Origin: Aldrovandia affinis
Lineage: Eukaryota > Chordata > Actinopteri > Notacanthiformes > Halosauridae
DNA: 64,000 nt
Direction of reading: 5' to 3'
Assembly (NCBI GenBank): GCA_029706075.1
Contig: JAINUG010000005.1
Span: 6,933,001-6,997,000 of the forward strand
Shown piece by piece: positions 43,925 through 57,773 of the stretch. A program made the position numbers and the translations under genes. Every line of letters starts with the position of its first letter. Within the stretch, counting starts at the first letter, position 1. The notes beneath the pieces are model-generated. The model saw only the letters and a list, made by a program, of their open reading frames with translations. It was not told the origin of the DNA and did no database searches.

Positions 43925-44660
43925 TGTAAAGGCTCACACCCCTATGCAATGAAAGCATTTGATACACCCCTCTACAATGGTGACACCCTTCTTGAGAGAC
44001 CCCATCGATCTTCATCCTCACCCAAGAGGCTACACAGTTACTGGTTCAGGATTTGGAAAGCTCACGTCTGGATTACTGTATCACCTTGCTGCCTGGCTTA
44101 GGCTACTGGCCTGTGCCATAAAGCCACTGCAACTAGTCCAGAATGCTGCTGCATGTCTGGTTTCAACCAACCCAAATGTCACTCAACTACTCACCACACT
44201 TCACTGGCTCCCTATAGCATCTCAAATTCACTAGTGCTGGCATAGCCGCTAGGGGTACTGCTCCCTCCTACCTCCAGGCACTGATCACACCATACACCAC
44301 AGCTAGACCTCTCTGTTCGGCCTCCTCTGGCCAGCTGGCTGTTCCGTCCCCTCAAGCACTTAGCACCCGCTCATCGAGGCTTTGCCTCTTCTCTGCCCTG
44401 ACCCCGGTGGTGAAATGACCTTTCACATTAGGTCAGGACCGCAGAATCACTGGCCATCTTCCACAAGAGAGACCTCTTCCACTGAATATAATATACATTT
44501 GAAAAAAACTCCCTGTTTTGTAGGTGTGGTACACATCTGTCTACAATGGCATCTGCTATACTGATCTCTTTCCTTAGCTGTGATTATTCTTGCCATTTTA
44601 AATGCACTCATTGTAAGTCGCTCTGGATAAGAGCATGTGTTAAATGCCTAAAATGTCAAA
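43925..44660 (+). mobile_element. L2 LINE 3' part
   Basis: The plus strand encodes CAIKPLQLVQNAAACLVS and LLTTLHWLPIASQIH with frameshifts. It ends in the L2 tail GTAAGTCGCTCTGGATAAG near 44615. It is more diverged than the copies at 33025 and 47213. Confidence 0.85.
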
Positions 44661-45816
44661 TGTACTGTATTAACATTCTTAATAATACTTGCTAAATGTC
44701 ATATTCACAAATATAATATACAATATAATATATATATAATATAATATACATGAAAAAATATATATATATATATATTTTTAATACAACTAGATCCTTCCAT
44801 GGAAAACTAATATACTGTACAGTATATTGAAAACAGCCTATTTAACGCTTTCAATATATTATGTAAAATCTGAAACTTTGTACCATGGTCTAAGTGTGAA
44901 CATGTTTGTCCTGTTTGTATTTTCTGTTTGAATTTATATATTATTAGATTAGTTTTCCGTCAGGAAAGTTTTGAGAGATTGTCAAGTCATTCAGAGGACT
45001 TTGTTTAAGCAATACAGATTCAGCTGATATCATTTACGTAAAAAACCTACTAGAGCTGTACATCGCGCATGCCACCAAGCCTAGCCATGCTTTGACCGTA
45101 ACATATAACACATAAACACCATCCCGTAGGGACAAACTTAATGCCAATACAAATACATAACAATAATCAATATTAAGAATGAGCTAAATAGTGTCTAATA
45201 ATAATAATAGTGTGTTTGTGTCATAAAATGTCTTTTTTTTTTTTTACAGACAATATTTCAGTAATTTGCTTAGGAAATTTCCTGGAAACATACAGACGCA
45301 TTCCCCAGGATGCAAACAACTTGTATGCAAAATTTGAAGTCGATACAACAAAGGGTTAATTGGGTGGTTATTTTGGGGCTGTACCCAAACTAGGCACGTG
45401 ATGTCATCAATGTGCAAATAAATTCTGTACTGCTATGGGATACCTAGGAGTAGCCTCCAAAAGAATAGCTAGAAAACATTCAACATAAACACATAAATAA
45501 ATATGCATATGTGAGGAAAAACACCATGCATGCTTACAGCTATCCATGACTCCATGACATGCAGGTATCATTGTAAATGTCTCATCTTCCTGTGTGCGCT
45601 TAGAAATGATTAATTCATTGTGTGACTTGTTTAAAAAGTAAATTCTAGGATTCTAGGAAAGCTACGGCGCATAGAGCTCTTGAATGCGAGAGGAACTGGA
45701 AAATATTCTTGGCTATCTGAAGGTGCATTCCATGTACCGGGGTCAATATCTTGATTATACCCCAGAATATGATCATAGGCTAGCTTCATCAGAAAAACAC
45801 CAGGAAACTACTGATG
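44661..45816. other. intron 5: no gene recognised
   Basis: A TA-rich microsatellite at about 44710-44775 and a poly(T) tract with AG near 45232-45250. The latter looks like a splice acceptor, but what follows does not encode myosin. Confidence 0.45.
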
Positions 45817-46225
45817 TTTTTTTTTTTTTTTACATTTCAGATTTTTTCCATGTTTTTCTCTCAATTTAGTAGCCAATTCAATCCTCTATTTATTTCGATT
45901 CACCCTCCCCTGACAAGCCCACCACCCGTCCTCTGGATTAAGCTATTATCCCCGAGGCCGGCAATGATCCATCTCCTCTGAGGCAGAGCCTTGCCCACCT
46001 GCTCTTTAGGAAGGCCCTTACTGCTTCTCGGCAAGCCCGTGCCGACTTTCTCTCCCCCCACCCCCTGAGGTGGACAGCCAAAAGCCGCTCCCGATCGGGG
46101 CTCCCAGCCAGAGTCGGACTGATACGGTTGGGTTTCGAACCACAAACGCAATAGGTAGCTCACACTCCCAAAGCGCCAGTCAATGCGGGTGCATTAGACC
46201 GCTACGCTATTCGAGGTCCACAACT
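45817..46225 (-). mobile_element. SINE-B copy
   Basis: Poly(T) start, tail CTCAATTTAGTAGCCAATTC, body CCCTGAGGTGGACAGCC. The head at 46130-46220 reads GAATAGCGTAGCGGTCTAA on the minus strand. It is one of the longer copies. Confidence 0.82.
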
Positions 46226-46439
46226 ACTGATTTATTAATTCATTCAACAGAGCTTGATTTGAGCTTGATGTTTTTGGAATGGTTAAGAACTTTTTTACTT
46301 TTGACTTGTAATCATTGTAATGTAATGTAACAGTTACTTCTGTTTTGTTTTATTATTTACTATTTTGCTGTATTGAGTGGATGTACCTTTGCTAATGTGT
46401 TCGGTAGTGTCAGAACAGTGAAGTTAGAATAAAAATGGT

Positions 46440-47212
46440 CTATTCCCTGAATCCAGTAGCCTTAACAGTCAAATCCCTTGTTTAAAGTTCAGCACTCTGA
46501 ATACTGAACACAAGTGTTAAAACCCCTCACTTATCCTACATGTAATATACATCTATTTGATTTAATATAATAATTACTACACGGGATACCAATTATCAAT
46601 TAAATCACTGAATTTGTTGATAGGCAGAGCAATCTGGTGGATCAACCTTGATCAAAATATACAACTCACAATTCAATTTAAATTAACAGTTGGTTTATTC
46701 AGTTACAACAGTTAGACAAAATATTCAACGTCCAATCTACAGACGTAGGTTCAACTACCTTAACAAATATTAAATCCTAGACATAAAATTGACATGTAAC
46801 AATCACAAAAGAGATGAAATTGAAGAAAATGACACCAAACCAAGCTTGAGTCTCCACAAAAAAAAGCAAAAACACGCAGCCGAGGTGTGAGCTGAAACCA
46901 GATCTTCTAAGAGCACAGGAAAGGGAAAACAACTTTAGGAAAGGATCTTCTGAAAAATCTGCGTCAAGCCACTAACAGGTCACACTTTATGTGTTTGGGG
47001 GAGGGGGGGTTGGCTCATTCCCTTCTTAGTTCATAATTTAAGATTTGGGGGAAGGTCCAGCATAAGTCAGGTTCAGACCCCCTTTTTATATTTTTGTTTT
47101 GGGTCACTACCACAAGATACCTTTTCAAGGTTGCCATTGATATGCTCCTCTCATGTTGAGAATCGCGGTGATATCAAACATCACTAGGGCTTGGGGAAGT
47201 CAGCTTCTTTTA
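46440..47212. repeat. unclassified interspersed repeat R1, copy 1, left part
   Basis: From about 46765 it aligns by eye with 52095-52560: AAATCCTAGACATAAAAT, CACCAAACCAAGCTT, GGTCACACTTTATGTGTTTG, TTTTGGGTCACTACCACAAG and CTCTCATG. It is broken at 47212/47213 by the L2 LINE and resumes near 49156. The sequence looks LTR-like, but no ends are clear. Confidence 0.65.
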
Positions 47213-49155
47213 CATTTTACATTTACATTTTACATTTTAAGCATTTAGCAGACGCTCTTATCCAGAGCGACTTACAAGATGTGCATTAATACAAGGTGAG
47301 AACAATCAAAGTTAGCGTACAAGATCAGTGCAGTAAAACGGCAAAAGACATCATTGCAGGCATCTGCGTATCATACCTGTAACATTGGGAAAGAAAAGGT
47401 TAGTGGGTGTTTTTTTTTTTTTTGTTTTTTTAACAAGTAAACAGATTGACTAGATGGACAGTGTTCAGTGGTAGTGGAGTCTGAAGAGGTGGGTTTTGAG
47501 TCTCTTGCGGAAGATTGGAAGTGATTCCGCAGTCCTGACCGATTGCGGGAGGTCGTTCCATCAACGAGGACCAGGACAGAGAAGAGGCGAGACCGCGAGG
47601 AGCGGCTGCCAGGCGCCCGGAGGGATGGGGCAGTCAGTCTGCCAGCGGAGGCGGAGCGGAGGGGTCTGGACGGGGTGTAGGGCGTGATGAGTGACTGGAG
47701 GTACGGGGGAGCAGTACCTCTGGCCGCTTGAAAAGCCAGCACCAGTGACTTGAATCTGATGCGTGCTGCGATGGGGAGCCAATGCAGAGAGGAGAGTAGA
47801 GGGGTGACGTGGGTGAACTTCTGGCTGGTTGAACACCAGGCGAGCAGCAGCGTTCTGGACTAGTTGCAGTGGCTTGATGGCACAGGCCGGAAGGCCTGCC
47901 AGCAAGGAATTGCAGTAGTCCAGACGTGAGATCACCAGGGCCTGGACCAGGAGTTGAGTGGCCTCTTGGGTGAGGAACGGTCTGATCCTCCGGATGTTGT
48001 GGAGGGAGAAACGGCAGGTCCAAGAGATCGCTGCAATGTGGCTCGAGAAGCACAGCTGGTTGTCCAGGGTTACCCCAAGACTCCTGGCAGACTGGGACGG
48101 AGACACTATGGAGCCTTCCACGGTAATTGACGATCAATCATCGGGGAGCCCTTCGCTGGGAGGAAGAGCAGCTCTGTCTTCCCAGGTTCAGCTTCAGGTG
48201 GTGGGTGGACATCCATGCGGAGATGTCAGCCAGGCATGCAGAGATCCGTGCCGGGACCTGGGTATCAGATGGAGGGAAGGAGAGAAACAGTTGAGTGTCA
48301 TCAGCATAACAGTGATAGGGAAAAACCATGAGCAGAAATAACAGAGCCAAGTGACTTGGTGTACAGAGAAAATAGGACAGGGCCTAGCACCGAGCCCTGC
48401 GGGACACCGGTAGAGAGGGTGCGGGGAGGAGAGGGATCCTCTCCAGGCCACCTGGTAGGACCGGTCGGCCAGGTAGGACTCGAACCATGTCAGCACAGAT
48501 CCAGAGATTCCCATCTCGACGAGAGATGAGAGCAGGATCCGGTGGTCCACGGTGTCGAACGCCGCCGACAGGTCAAGGAGGAGGAGGACGGAGCTAAGGG
48601 ATCGGGACTTAGCGACGTGAAGAGCCTCAGTGACCGCAAGGAGAGCAGTCTCTGTGGAGTGGCCTGCTCTGAACCCAGATTGGTTGGGATCAAGTAGGTC
48701 GTTCTGTAAGAGATGAGCAGACAGTTGATTATAGACAGCCCGCTCTAACGTTTTGGAAAGGAATGGGAGGAGAGAGACAGGTCGGTAGTTAGAGATGACA
48801 GCAGGATTCAGAGAGGGTTTTTTGAGGAGGGGGACAACCTGAGCGCATTTGAGGGAGGAGGGGACAGAGCCAGAGGAAAGAGAGGAGTTAATGACATTAG
48901 AGACAACGGGAGGATGTCCATAGCAATGGACTGGAAGAGGGGGAAGGAATGGGATCAAGAGGGCAGGTGGTGGGACGGTGGGAGAGAACAAGTTGAAGGA
49001 TGTCCGAGTCAGGGAGGGGTGAGAAGGAGGACAGAGAGGTGGGAGGTTTAGGTAGCGGGATGGGAGAGGGAGGGGTAGGGGGGAAGGAGTTGCGAATGAC
49101 CTCAACCTTCTCGTGAAAGAAGTGATGTTGTTGAGCTGATATTTGGAGAGGCCTA
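47213..49155 (-). mobile_element. L2-clade LINE, RT and 3' end, 5'-truncated
   Basis: The minus strand carries an RT with KCAQVVPLLKKPSLNPAVIS, NYRPVSLLPFLSKTLERAVY, LDPNQSGFRAGHSTETALLA, VLLLLDLSAAFDTVDHRILL (first catalytic Asp) and, after a frameshift near 48400, SLGVTLDNQLCFSSHI and ACAIKPLQLVQNAAARLVFN. The YADDTQLF catalytic block is visible at about 48290-48330. The 3' tail (AAGTCGCTCTGGATAAGAGC on the minus strand) lies at 47245-47270, followed by short TTTACATTTTACA repeats. Several frameshifts make it inactive, but it is the longest L2 copy here. Confidence 0.92.
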
Positions 49156-49380
49156 ATATGCTCCATGGTCCATAATTTCCAGCTCATGGGTAGAACCCTG
49201 AAGTTGTGGGGTGTGGCACTGGCTCACCACAGCTACATACCCCAAGTGACCTGGCTTCACTCACAGAGCAATAAACCTGCCAGTGATGGCCCTCACTCAG
49301 TCTGGCTGCGCAGGATTACCAAAAGGCACCTCTCCGACAGTAGTGAAAGTCAGGGAGTGAATTTCAAGGATTGAAACATG
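49156..49380. repeat. repeat R1, copy 1, right part
   Basis: CCATAATTTCCAGC, then AATAAACCTGCCAGTGATG, matches the right part of copy 2 (52680-52830). It continues the element interrupted by the L2 insertion. Confidence 0.65.
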
Positions 49381-50759
<1,379 letters not shown>

Positions 50760-50850
50760 ACACCCTCACATACACACAGAAAAAACTATCTCACACACAC
50801 ACACACACACATACACGCACACACACACACACACAGACACACACACACTC
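50760..50850. repeat. (CA)n microsatellite, imperfect
   Basis: ACACAC runs interrupted by TACACG and GACA over about 90 bp. Confidence 0.9.
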
Positions 50851-51840
50851 CTGCAGCTGTTGTTCTGGGGTGTTTTGACTACAGTTGTAAGTGAAAAGTG
50901 ATTCCTTTGGTCTGCAACAGATGCCTTGGCAAGAAGAAGCCATTCTCTTGCTAAAGTTAGATGTGATCTGCCTCCTTAATTAATCTGTGGCAAATTAATT
51001 TCTGTCTCCCCAGAGACAGAACATGTGTGAACCACACTTTTAATATTTAAAGTGAATGTGCCTATTTTATTGAATGAGGAGGAAAAATATATATAAAAGG
51101 TGTTATATTCATTACTCCGTTTTTTTTACATGCACTTGTAAAAATGACTATGGGGAAATTCATTATCTCAGATTAAAGTTATGGGCTCTCCCTTGCTCTT
51201 CACAAGATCAGAATGGAATGTTCTGAAATTAAGGGCTGTTGAAACACATCCATTCCTTTATGGACTATTTCAGGCCTTTTCAACAAAAGAAAGAAAGAAA
51301 AGAAAAGACAAAAAAAATAAGTTTTGCTGCCCAACTCCTCCAGAACAGCCAGAATTGGCTGCCTCCCCATATTTGGGGTTGTATTTTTGTAAAGGTGTGT
51401 GGTACATCTGCGGAACACTATTGTTTATTCATGGAGTAAACCCTTTGAAATGTGTTAAAATTCTTCCCACTCATTATAAAAATCCTGCCACCCATGGATT
51501 AAGACTTTGATGTCACCAATCCTGCTTCAAAGGCTTCTCTCAGTGCTATTAATCACAGTTTAGCCTCTGAAGATACAGCCAGAGAAAACATTTGGACATC
51601 TTGTGCCTTACTGGCTGAAACTTTGAAATGCTCAGACTGTCTTGCACATGCTTGGTTCATATCCTCTGCTCTGTTGCGTGAGAGTGCATTGCTGCTGTGA
51701 AGGCCCCAGTGTTGTATGTAGGCCAACCTGGCCCTCATTCAGTGTAACATTTTCTACCATGGTATGAATCAGTCTGTAATTCCTACCTGTTAGGGTGTGG
51801 TTTGTTCACTTGCTTTTGTTTGATGTGCCTGGAATTAATG
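50851..51840. other. intron 5, distal end: no gene recognised
   Basis: Includes a 109-residue plus-strand frame (51181-51510) without motifs or splice sites fitting the myosin; not called. Confidence 0.45.
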
Positions 51841-51888
51841 GGTTTTTTTTTTTTTTTTTCTCTCTCTCTCTCTCTCTTTCTCTGGGAA
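51841..51888 (+). repeat. poly(T)-(CT)n pyrimidine tract before exon f
   Basis: About 19 T followed by CT repeats, 53 bp before the exon f acceptor. It may serve as a strong pyrimidine tract for a distant branch point, or be neutral. It adjoins the exon with the weakest local signal. Confidence 0.7.
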
Positions 51889-51941
51889 GAACAGATCCTT
51901 GCTGAAATATGACCCGTGTTTGCACTCTGTGTTTCAAACAG

Positions 51942-52021
51942 GTAATCTGGCCACATCACGTGCGAGGGTCACTGCAGCTTCTAGGTCGTTGCCACCCCAA
52001 CTCAACTCAGGACGGAATAAG
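51942..52021 (+). CDS. myo3b: myo3b exon f: actin-binding loop 2
   Basis: Eighty bases encode GNLATSRARVTAASRS and LPPQLNSGRNK, the basic loop 2 that contacts actin. Two bases complete the Gly codon started in exon e. The acceptor is AAACAG|GTAATC at 51941/51942 and the donor is AATAAG|GTGGGC at 52021/52022, phase 0. The exon lies at the far end of a 31.2-kb intron. Its length, reading-phase fit on both sides and similarity to the MYO3B loop (NLA..RAR....S.LPP) make it secure despite its small size. Charged residues include Arg at four places and Lys at the end. Confidence 0.92.
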
Positions 52022-52089
52022 GTGGGCTACCCTTCTACAAGAGCAGTGCTGGAAAACCTGAACTTATCCCTTATAGGAGACTGCTTAAC

Positions 52090-52850
52090 AAGCATCAAAT
52101 CCTAGACATAAAATGACATGTAATAAACATGAAAGAGATCAAATTGAATAAAAATATATACCAAACCAAGCTTCCAAAATACACAATGCAACACAACAAT
52201 GCAACCACACATGCAGCCAGGAAAAACAAAGCAAAAACAACTGCCAAAGGGTGAGCCAGGACCAGATCCCCCAAGAATGCAAGAATGTGTAGAATCAAAC
52301 CCTAGAATGACCCAAGCCATCAACAGGTCGCACTTTAAGTGTTTGAAGGAGAGATGGCATGGAGCCCATGCATAATTAATTTACATTTGAGAAGGACCAA
52401 ACCAAGCCTGGTTCGGACTCCTTTATACATCTTTTTTTTGGGTCACTAACACAAAGTTACCGTCTTTTCAAAGTTACCATTGAAATGATTCTCTCATGGG
52501 GAATATAGTGATGACACCAAACATCGCTTATGTTGGGTTTTGGGAAGACAGTTTGGTTTGACAGTTTATACAGAGATGTGGGTTGAGCTATTATGGGAGG
52601 AAAAACTTGCTTGGGCGATATTGCTTCAATCCGACAAGGCCAATTGTGACTCGTGGACCTCCACTTTTCTCCGGTGCGACTGACCCATAATTTCCAGCAT
52701 AGCGCTCATAGAATCCAAAATTGTAGTGTGTGATATAGTAGGGCACATGGTGTGCTAACCCTTGGACCAAGCTGGCACCGATAACCTAGGTGCTCTGGTG
52801 TTCATTCAAAGGAGTAATCAAACCTGTCAGTGATGCACAACAGTTTGTTT
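52090..52850. repeat. repeat R1, copy 2
   Basis: An uninterrupted copy of the repeat at 46440-47212 plus 49156-49380. The copies differ by many small changes, and copy 2 has about 130 bp between GGGAAGACAG and CCATAATTTCCAGC where copy 1 has the L2. It starts only 70 bp after the exon f donor. Confidence 0.65.
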
Positions 52851-54276
52851 ATGGGTATTAGGGCAATCAGCATGTATTTTACAGAGTGCTCAAAACGGAA
52901 AGTCATGATTCTAAGGTTTCTATCAATGTTTTTGCTGCGTGTGTATGATAAAATCTTGCGACATTAGAAATAGTAATATACTTTTATTGCTGCTCGTGAT
53001 CCAGTCGACATCGGTGATAAAACAGTGGGGATTGTAAAGTTGCTGGGCAAAACATCTCTTGTGCTTTAAAAAAAATGACCAGGCACCTCAGATTTCAAGC
53101 CACACCTTACTGTTTCCTGGATTTTCAGTCCTTATGATCCTTATGTTGGTTTGATTGAATCCGGATTAAATCTAAATATTGTCAGATTGAATTGCATTTA
53201 CCCTTATTTAAGCTAAATCTATTAGATTGAATCTAGGCCAAAGTGTGTTTACATTTCCCAGCATGCACCAGGCCCCCAGCTGGGATCTTCCAGGCACTTT
53301 TATTCCCATTCAGGGATTTCCACACAATATCAGTTTATAGCTTGGTGATAAATTATTACAGTTTACTGTCACCCACAGGAATGAGAATGGTGTGGCAACA
53401 CTTTGTATTTACAACATGACATTACAACAGACATGAATCCGCAGACTTTTGTACAGTGTCAGGTTTACTTGAGTACTGTAAAAATATCTCAAAAAGGGTT
53501 CAATAACAACGATAAGAGACCCACAGCTGTGCCCTGTAGAGACTATTCCTACTCCTGGACACACTTTACTCAGCAAAGAAATATGAACATATCTCAGCAC
53601 TTCCATTTTATGTTTTTTTCCCTCACCAGTGTTATGTATGGGGGCAAGGTGATTTAATGACCAAATAATAACCCCACTCCATAAAAGAAGTATGAGGAGT
53701 GGGAGTGGAGGTAATGCTAAAGCACTTGAAGTGATTTATGCACTGGGAATGAATGTGTTTATGTCCAGGTAGTTAGCATCGATGGACTGCGAGTCTAATA
53801 GGGCAGTGGCTGTGGCTATATTCCCTAACACCACACATCAAACCATGTGGCAGGCCAACAAGCAAGGACCATTTACTATGCTTATACGTCCTGTCCCGAC
53901 TGCAAAAGGTGACCCTAAGATAATTCCTCACACACTGAAGCGTGAAACATCGTCTGTCACTTTTTTAAGTACATATATCCCACAGATCAAAGGTTAATGG
54001 GAATTAAACACTATTGTTAATGTCCTCTCCATATAGATTGACTCGATAAAGGAAGTTGATCTTAGATTCTAGTCTTTTTTATTAGTATTATTTGAACTTT
54101 GTTTTCCATATTTTTCTACATTTCTAAATATCCCTCCTGTTTTCAGTCTCCCAAATACCTATTGAAGGTAAGAACTTACCATCTCACCATTTACCCACTG
54201 AGAAGGGTAGTGATTTAGCCATGCTCATTTCTATTCTGTCCATTCCTTTCATACTCTGCATATTCCTTTTTGTATG
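52851..54276. other. intron 6: no gene recognised
   Basis: No supported feature apart from TTGAATTGCATTT-type AT-rich units near 53190. Confidence 0.4.
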
Positions 54277-54465
54277 GCTGCATGTCCCATGATTCCACCC
54301 CTTGCTAGGTGACCATGTGTGCTAATGTAGATTAGATGGTAAAGTTTCTAGATTCAATAGTTTTCTTATAGCTGCATGTCCCATGACTCCACCCCTCACT
54401 AGGTGACCATGTGTGCTAATGTAGATTAGATGGTGAGGTTTCTAGATTTAATAGTTTTGTTATAT
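54277..54465. repeat. 94-bp tandem duplication
   Basis: GCTGCATGTCCCATGA...CTAGGTGACCATGTGTGC occurs at 54277 and again at 54371, with few differences. Confidence 0.9.
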
Positions 54466-54500
54466 CATTGTAAGATGTCCTGTATGCTTGTTTTTGTGGA

Positions 54501-54830
54501 CACAAGTGGTCACTGAATGGTTTGATGAGCATGAAAATGATGTAAACCATATGCCATGGCCATCTCAGGCACCAGATCTCAACCCAATGGAACACTTGTG
54601 GGAGATTCTGGAGTGGGGCCTGATACAGCGTTTTCCATCACCATAAACAAAACACCAAATTATGGAATTTCTTGTGGAAGAATGGTGTTGCATCACTTCA
54701 GTAGAGTTTCAGGCACTTGTAGAATCTATGCCAAGGTGCATTAAAGCTCTGCTGGGGGCTTGTGGTGGCTCTATGCCTATTAAGACACTTTATGTTGGCA
54801 TTTCCTTTATTTTGGCAGTTACCTGTACAT
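54501..54830 (+). mobile_element. Tc1-A copy, 3' half only
   Basis: Begins at TGGTCACTGAATGG and encodes HKWSLNGL-type remnants, followed by LNPMEHLWEILEWG-like sequence. It ends at the terminal repeat CCTTTATTTTGGCAGTTACC. The start is lost, so the shared internal deletion cannot be tested here. Confidence 0.83.
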
Positions 54831-56333
54831 GCACGTGTAGTTATATCATAATTTAAAGGAGGACTCAGGTCAAAAATTATGTATGTTAAAAGTATGTTTT
54901 ATGATATGCATGGACAGCAGACAGTACATGGACAGCTGTGCATTCTGAACTGTGACCCTGACCCTCTCCTCCCGTTGATGATGCACCAATATCCTTAGTT
55001 TTTCAGAGTGAGCAGAGTAATGCATTGGCTTTCCCATGGGTAGCTCTCCGATCACTTAAATACACCAATAATCAAATAGAAAAACTTCTTGTGAGTTTTT
55101 TAGTGTGTGGTTTGTACTCAATTACAGATTAATTATTTTTCAAAGCAAGTGAAAAGCAAGGCTTTCTTGCTTTTTAAAGAAGAAAGAGTTCTCCTTTAAA
55201 TCATGGATGGCATGGAGAAAAAAATTGCCCTCGTCTCACTTGCAAACTGTTAACAATGGAGAAGTGCATAAAAAAGTTCTAAACTCAGACAGATAATCTG
55301 AAATGGTACAGATATGAAAGGGGGTTCTCGTTAAAATGTTTGAAGTGAAACACCACGGCTGCTCACCCTTCTATCTGAGCAACGCGCTGAGAGTAAAGCC
55401 TCCAATTACACCACGAGGTGATACTGAGCATACCTTTCTTTCTCTGCTAAGATGATGAAATAAAATATTTAGATATGCACTTTGCTGTATAGACTTACTA
55501 TAAAATATTTATTGCTTCATTAAATTTGATGAAGTCATGAGCAGAGAAGGCCATTTGAATGTTAATATTGTGTCCTCTCCAATACACTGTTGAGGAGAGA
55601 TCCTGGTTTGAGATGGCAAGCCTCATTATGGGGAGCTTTCTGCCCATTTCCCCATGCCCCTCAGCCATAGTGCTCATCTCTTTCTGGATTGTTGACTTTA
55701 AGTGTTTATGGTGCAGCACTATGCAGGCGATAAAATCGTCCATGTTATCACGCTTGTCCCATTTCAAAGATCTGTGAAATTATATATAAAAATTGAATTT
55801 GCTTGTGTGTATGTGATATATTTTCCTTTGTGGAGAAAGGGCATTGTCAAGAGCACATTTTTCTGCTCAAAGAATGATGTCTTTCCATTCACAGGAACTA
55901 AGTTTGTTCCCTGTGTGAAACAACTCATCTACACTGTTAACAAAAATGATATTCCTGATCTTTTCATTCCATTTTGATGAATGGACAGCATGAAAAGAAC
56001 AGGAAATCAAACTCGAAGACCTTTTAAAATCATTTTATGATTTGAAAAATTTCATTTTAAAGAACTCCAGAAATCTAAAATATTTTATTAAACTGAAAAT
56101 GATTTATGTTTTGTGTTGTACTGTTAATTCTTTATCTTGCATAGTCTTACTTTGATCCAATTTAACAGACACCTTTTTTGATATTTGTTGAGTAAATTTG
56201 ATCCTGTTAGCCTTTTAACACTATTGGCCCAAGGCTATAGAACAAAGTCCACAAACACACATCCTGGCTTGTGTAACCAGGTGGCTTATGGAGTGAGTCA
56301 GTGACCTTTGGCGGGTGGGGTGTTTCTCTCCAG
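54831..56333. other. intron 6, distal part: no gene recognised
   Basis: No repeat family identified. Frames at 55498-55767 (minus) and 55702-55977 (plus) have no recognisable domain. Confidence 0.45.
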
Positions 56334-56411
56334 GTGGACACCATGGAGATGATGCGACACCCTGAGGAAACCACCAACATGAGGAGACAGACAGTGGCCT
56401 CCTATTTCCGC
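56334..56411 (+). CDS. myo3b: myo3b exon g: motor segment after loop 2
   Basis: Twenty-six codons in phase 0 on both sides: [16 protein letters not shown] then [17 protein letters not shown] precedes the helix that leads to the SH region. The acceptor is CTCCAG|GTG at 56333/56334 and the donor is TTCCGC|GTGCGT at 56411/56412, a less usual donor but the only one fitting the phase of exon h. A 123-residue minus-strand frame here is antisense shadow. Confidence 0.94.
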
Positions 56412-57773
56412 GTGCGTTTCCCCTCCTCTCGGTAGCACAATAAAAACACCGGCAAGGTGTCCCATTGATCCCAAGTGCATCGATATCGAAACCCAGGGGC
56501 ACTTGGGAGGTCTCTTGGGAAAATTGGCTGTAATCAAGGATTGTGTAGATTATTAGAAATGTATTGAATGAATTCATTGAAATTGTTTTCACAATATGTT
56601 CATAATGTAAAGGTCAACTTCACCCAAAAATGTAAATTTGATATTTTGTCCATCTTTCTGCAATCTATACATGAAAATAAATCACATAGTAAATCACATA
56701 ATCAGTACACATGAATTTGAGGCAGCCTATATCTATATCTATATTTTGTTCCGCAAATTAAGTGTGTTTGGGGATGCGAGTCAGGGAAGAGATAAGAAAA
56801 TACATAGATGGCTGATTTGCATTCTATTTTGTATTGAGTTGCAATGTGGGGCATGTGCATGCGCTTGTCCTACACCAGACAGAGAGTGATCCATTCATTT
56901 CTGTCCCCCACTGCCTCATTTTCCCAGCCTGCAGTGCCTGGTTTTTGTATTGTTGGGAGCAAGAGACAACAAATGTATTATGGGAGATTGTAGTTTCAGT
57001 AAGCTGAACAGGAATTGTAGAGAAGGAAGTTTAATTACTTTTAGCATGAATAATTCTTATATAGACAAATGTATATACTGCTGCATTCATACCACATTAA
57101 GGACTAAGACTTAGTGCAAAAGTAATATAATTCAGCATTGCCATAAAGTTCACTATTATTATTATTGTCACTTCAAACATTTAGTTTTATTCCTATTAAT
57201 ATAACAGTTTCATTGTAATTTGTATAGATAGGGGAATACAGAGCGCTAGTGAATCTGGATAGGGTATATGTAGGGTATGTGCTGATATTGGCTCTAATGA
57301 TACTACATTCTCTTAGTAGGAACTTCCCCTTATGGATCTCCACTATGGAAAAAAAATGTGCTGCACAATTTGGCTAAATAATTTCCTACATGGGTCTTTA
57401 TATTGTTCTCCATGCGTTTAATAACAGTTTAATGTATATTTATGAGACCTCATCCCTTCACCAGGACTTCTATCAGACAGTGGCCTTTCACGGCCAGTAA
57501 ACTCACTTTGATTTACTCTTATGTTGGCTGAGCACAATGGGAGCTATTTATCACTCATATAAAAGCTTTTGTAACCCCATTACAACATACATCAAGGAAG
57601 CATGTGCAGAGAAGATTTATTGCCCTCACAAACATACACAGGTGGCATGACAGCAACATGATCCGGCATGTAAAAAGAGATGCATTCCCACCAATACAGT
57701 GCAGCACCTCACCCCCCCCCCCCCAACCTCTCTGAGAGTTCCTCCCCCCTTTTCTTCTCCTCGCTCTTAACAG
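56412..57773. other. intron 7: no gene recognised
   Basis: AT-rich, with a run of about 13 C just before the exon h acceptor (57712-57724). Confidence 0.5.

Noticed and set aside
45232-45330. Poly(T)-CAG followed by an open stretch, resembling a splice acceptor and exon
   Set aside because: The encoded residues do not fit the myosin between exons e and f, which are already contiguous in protein terms.
51181-51510. 109-residue plus-strand frame upstream of exon f
   Set aside because: No motif, lysine-rich from an AAAG run, and no phase-compatible splice sites.
56221-56592. 123-residue minus-strand frame over exon g
   Set aside because: Antisense shadow; no independent motif.
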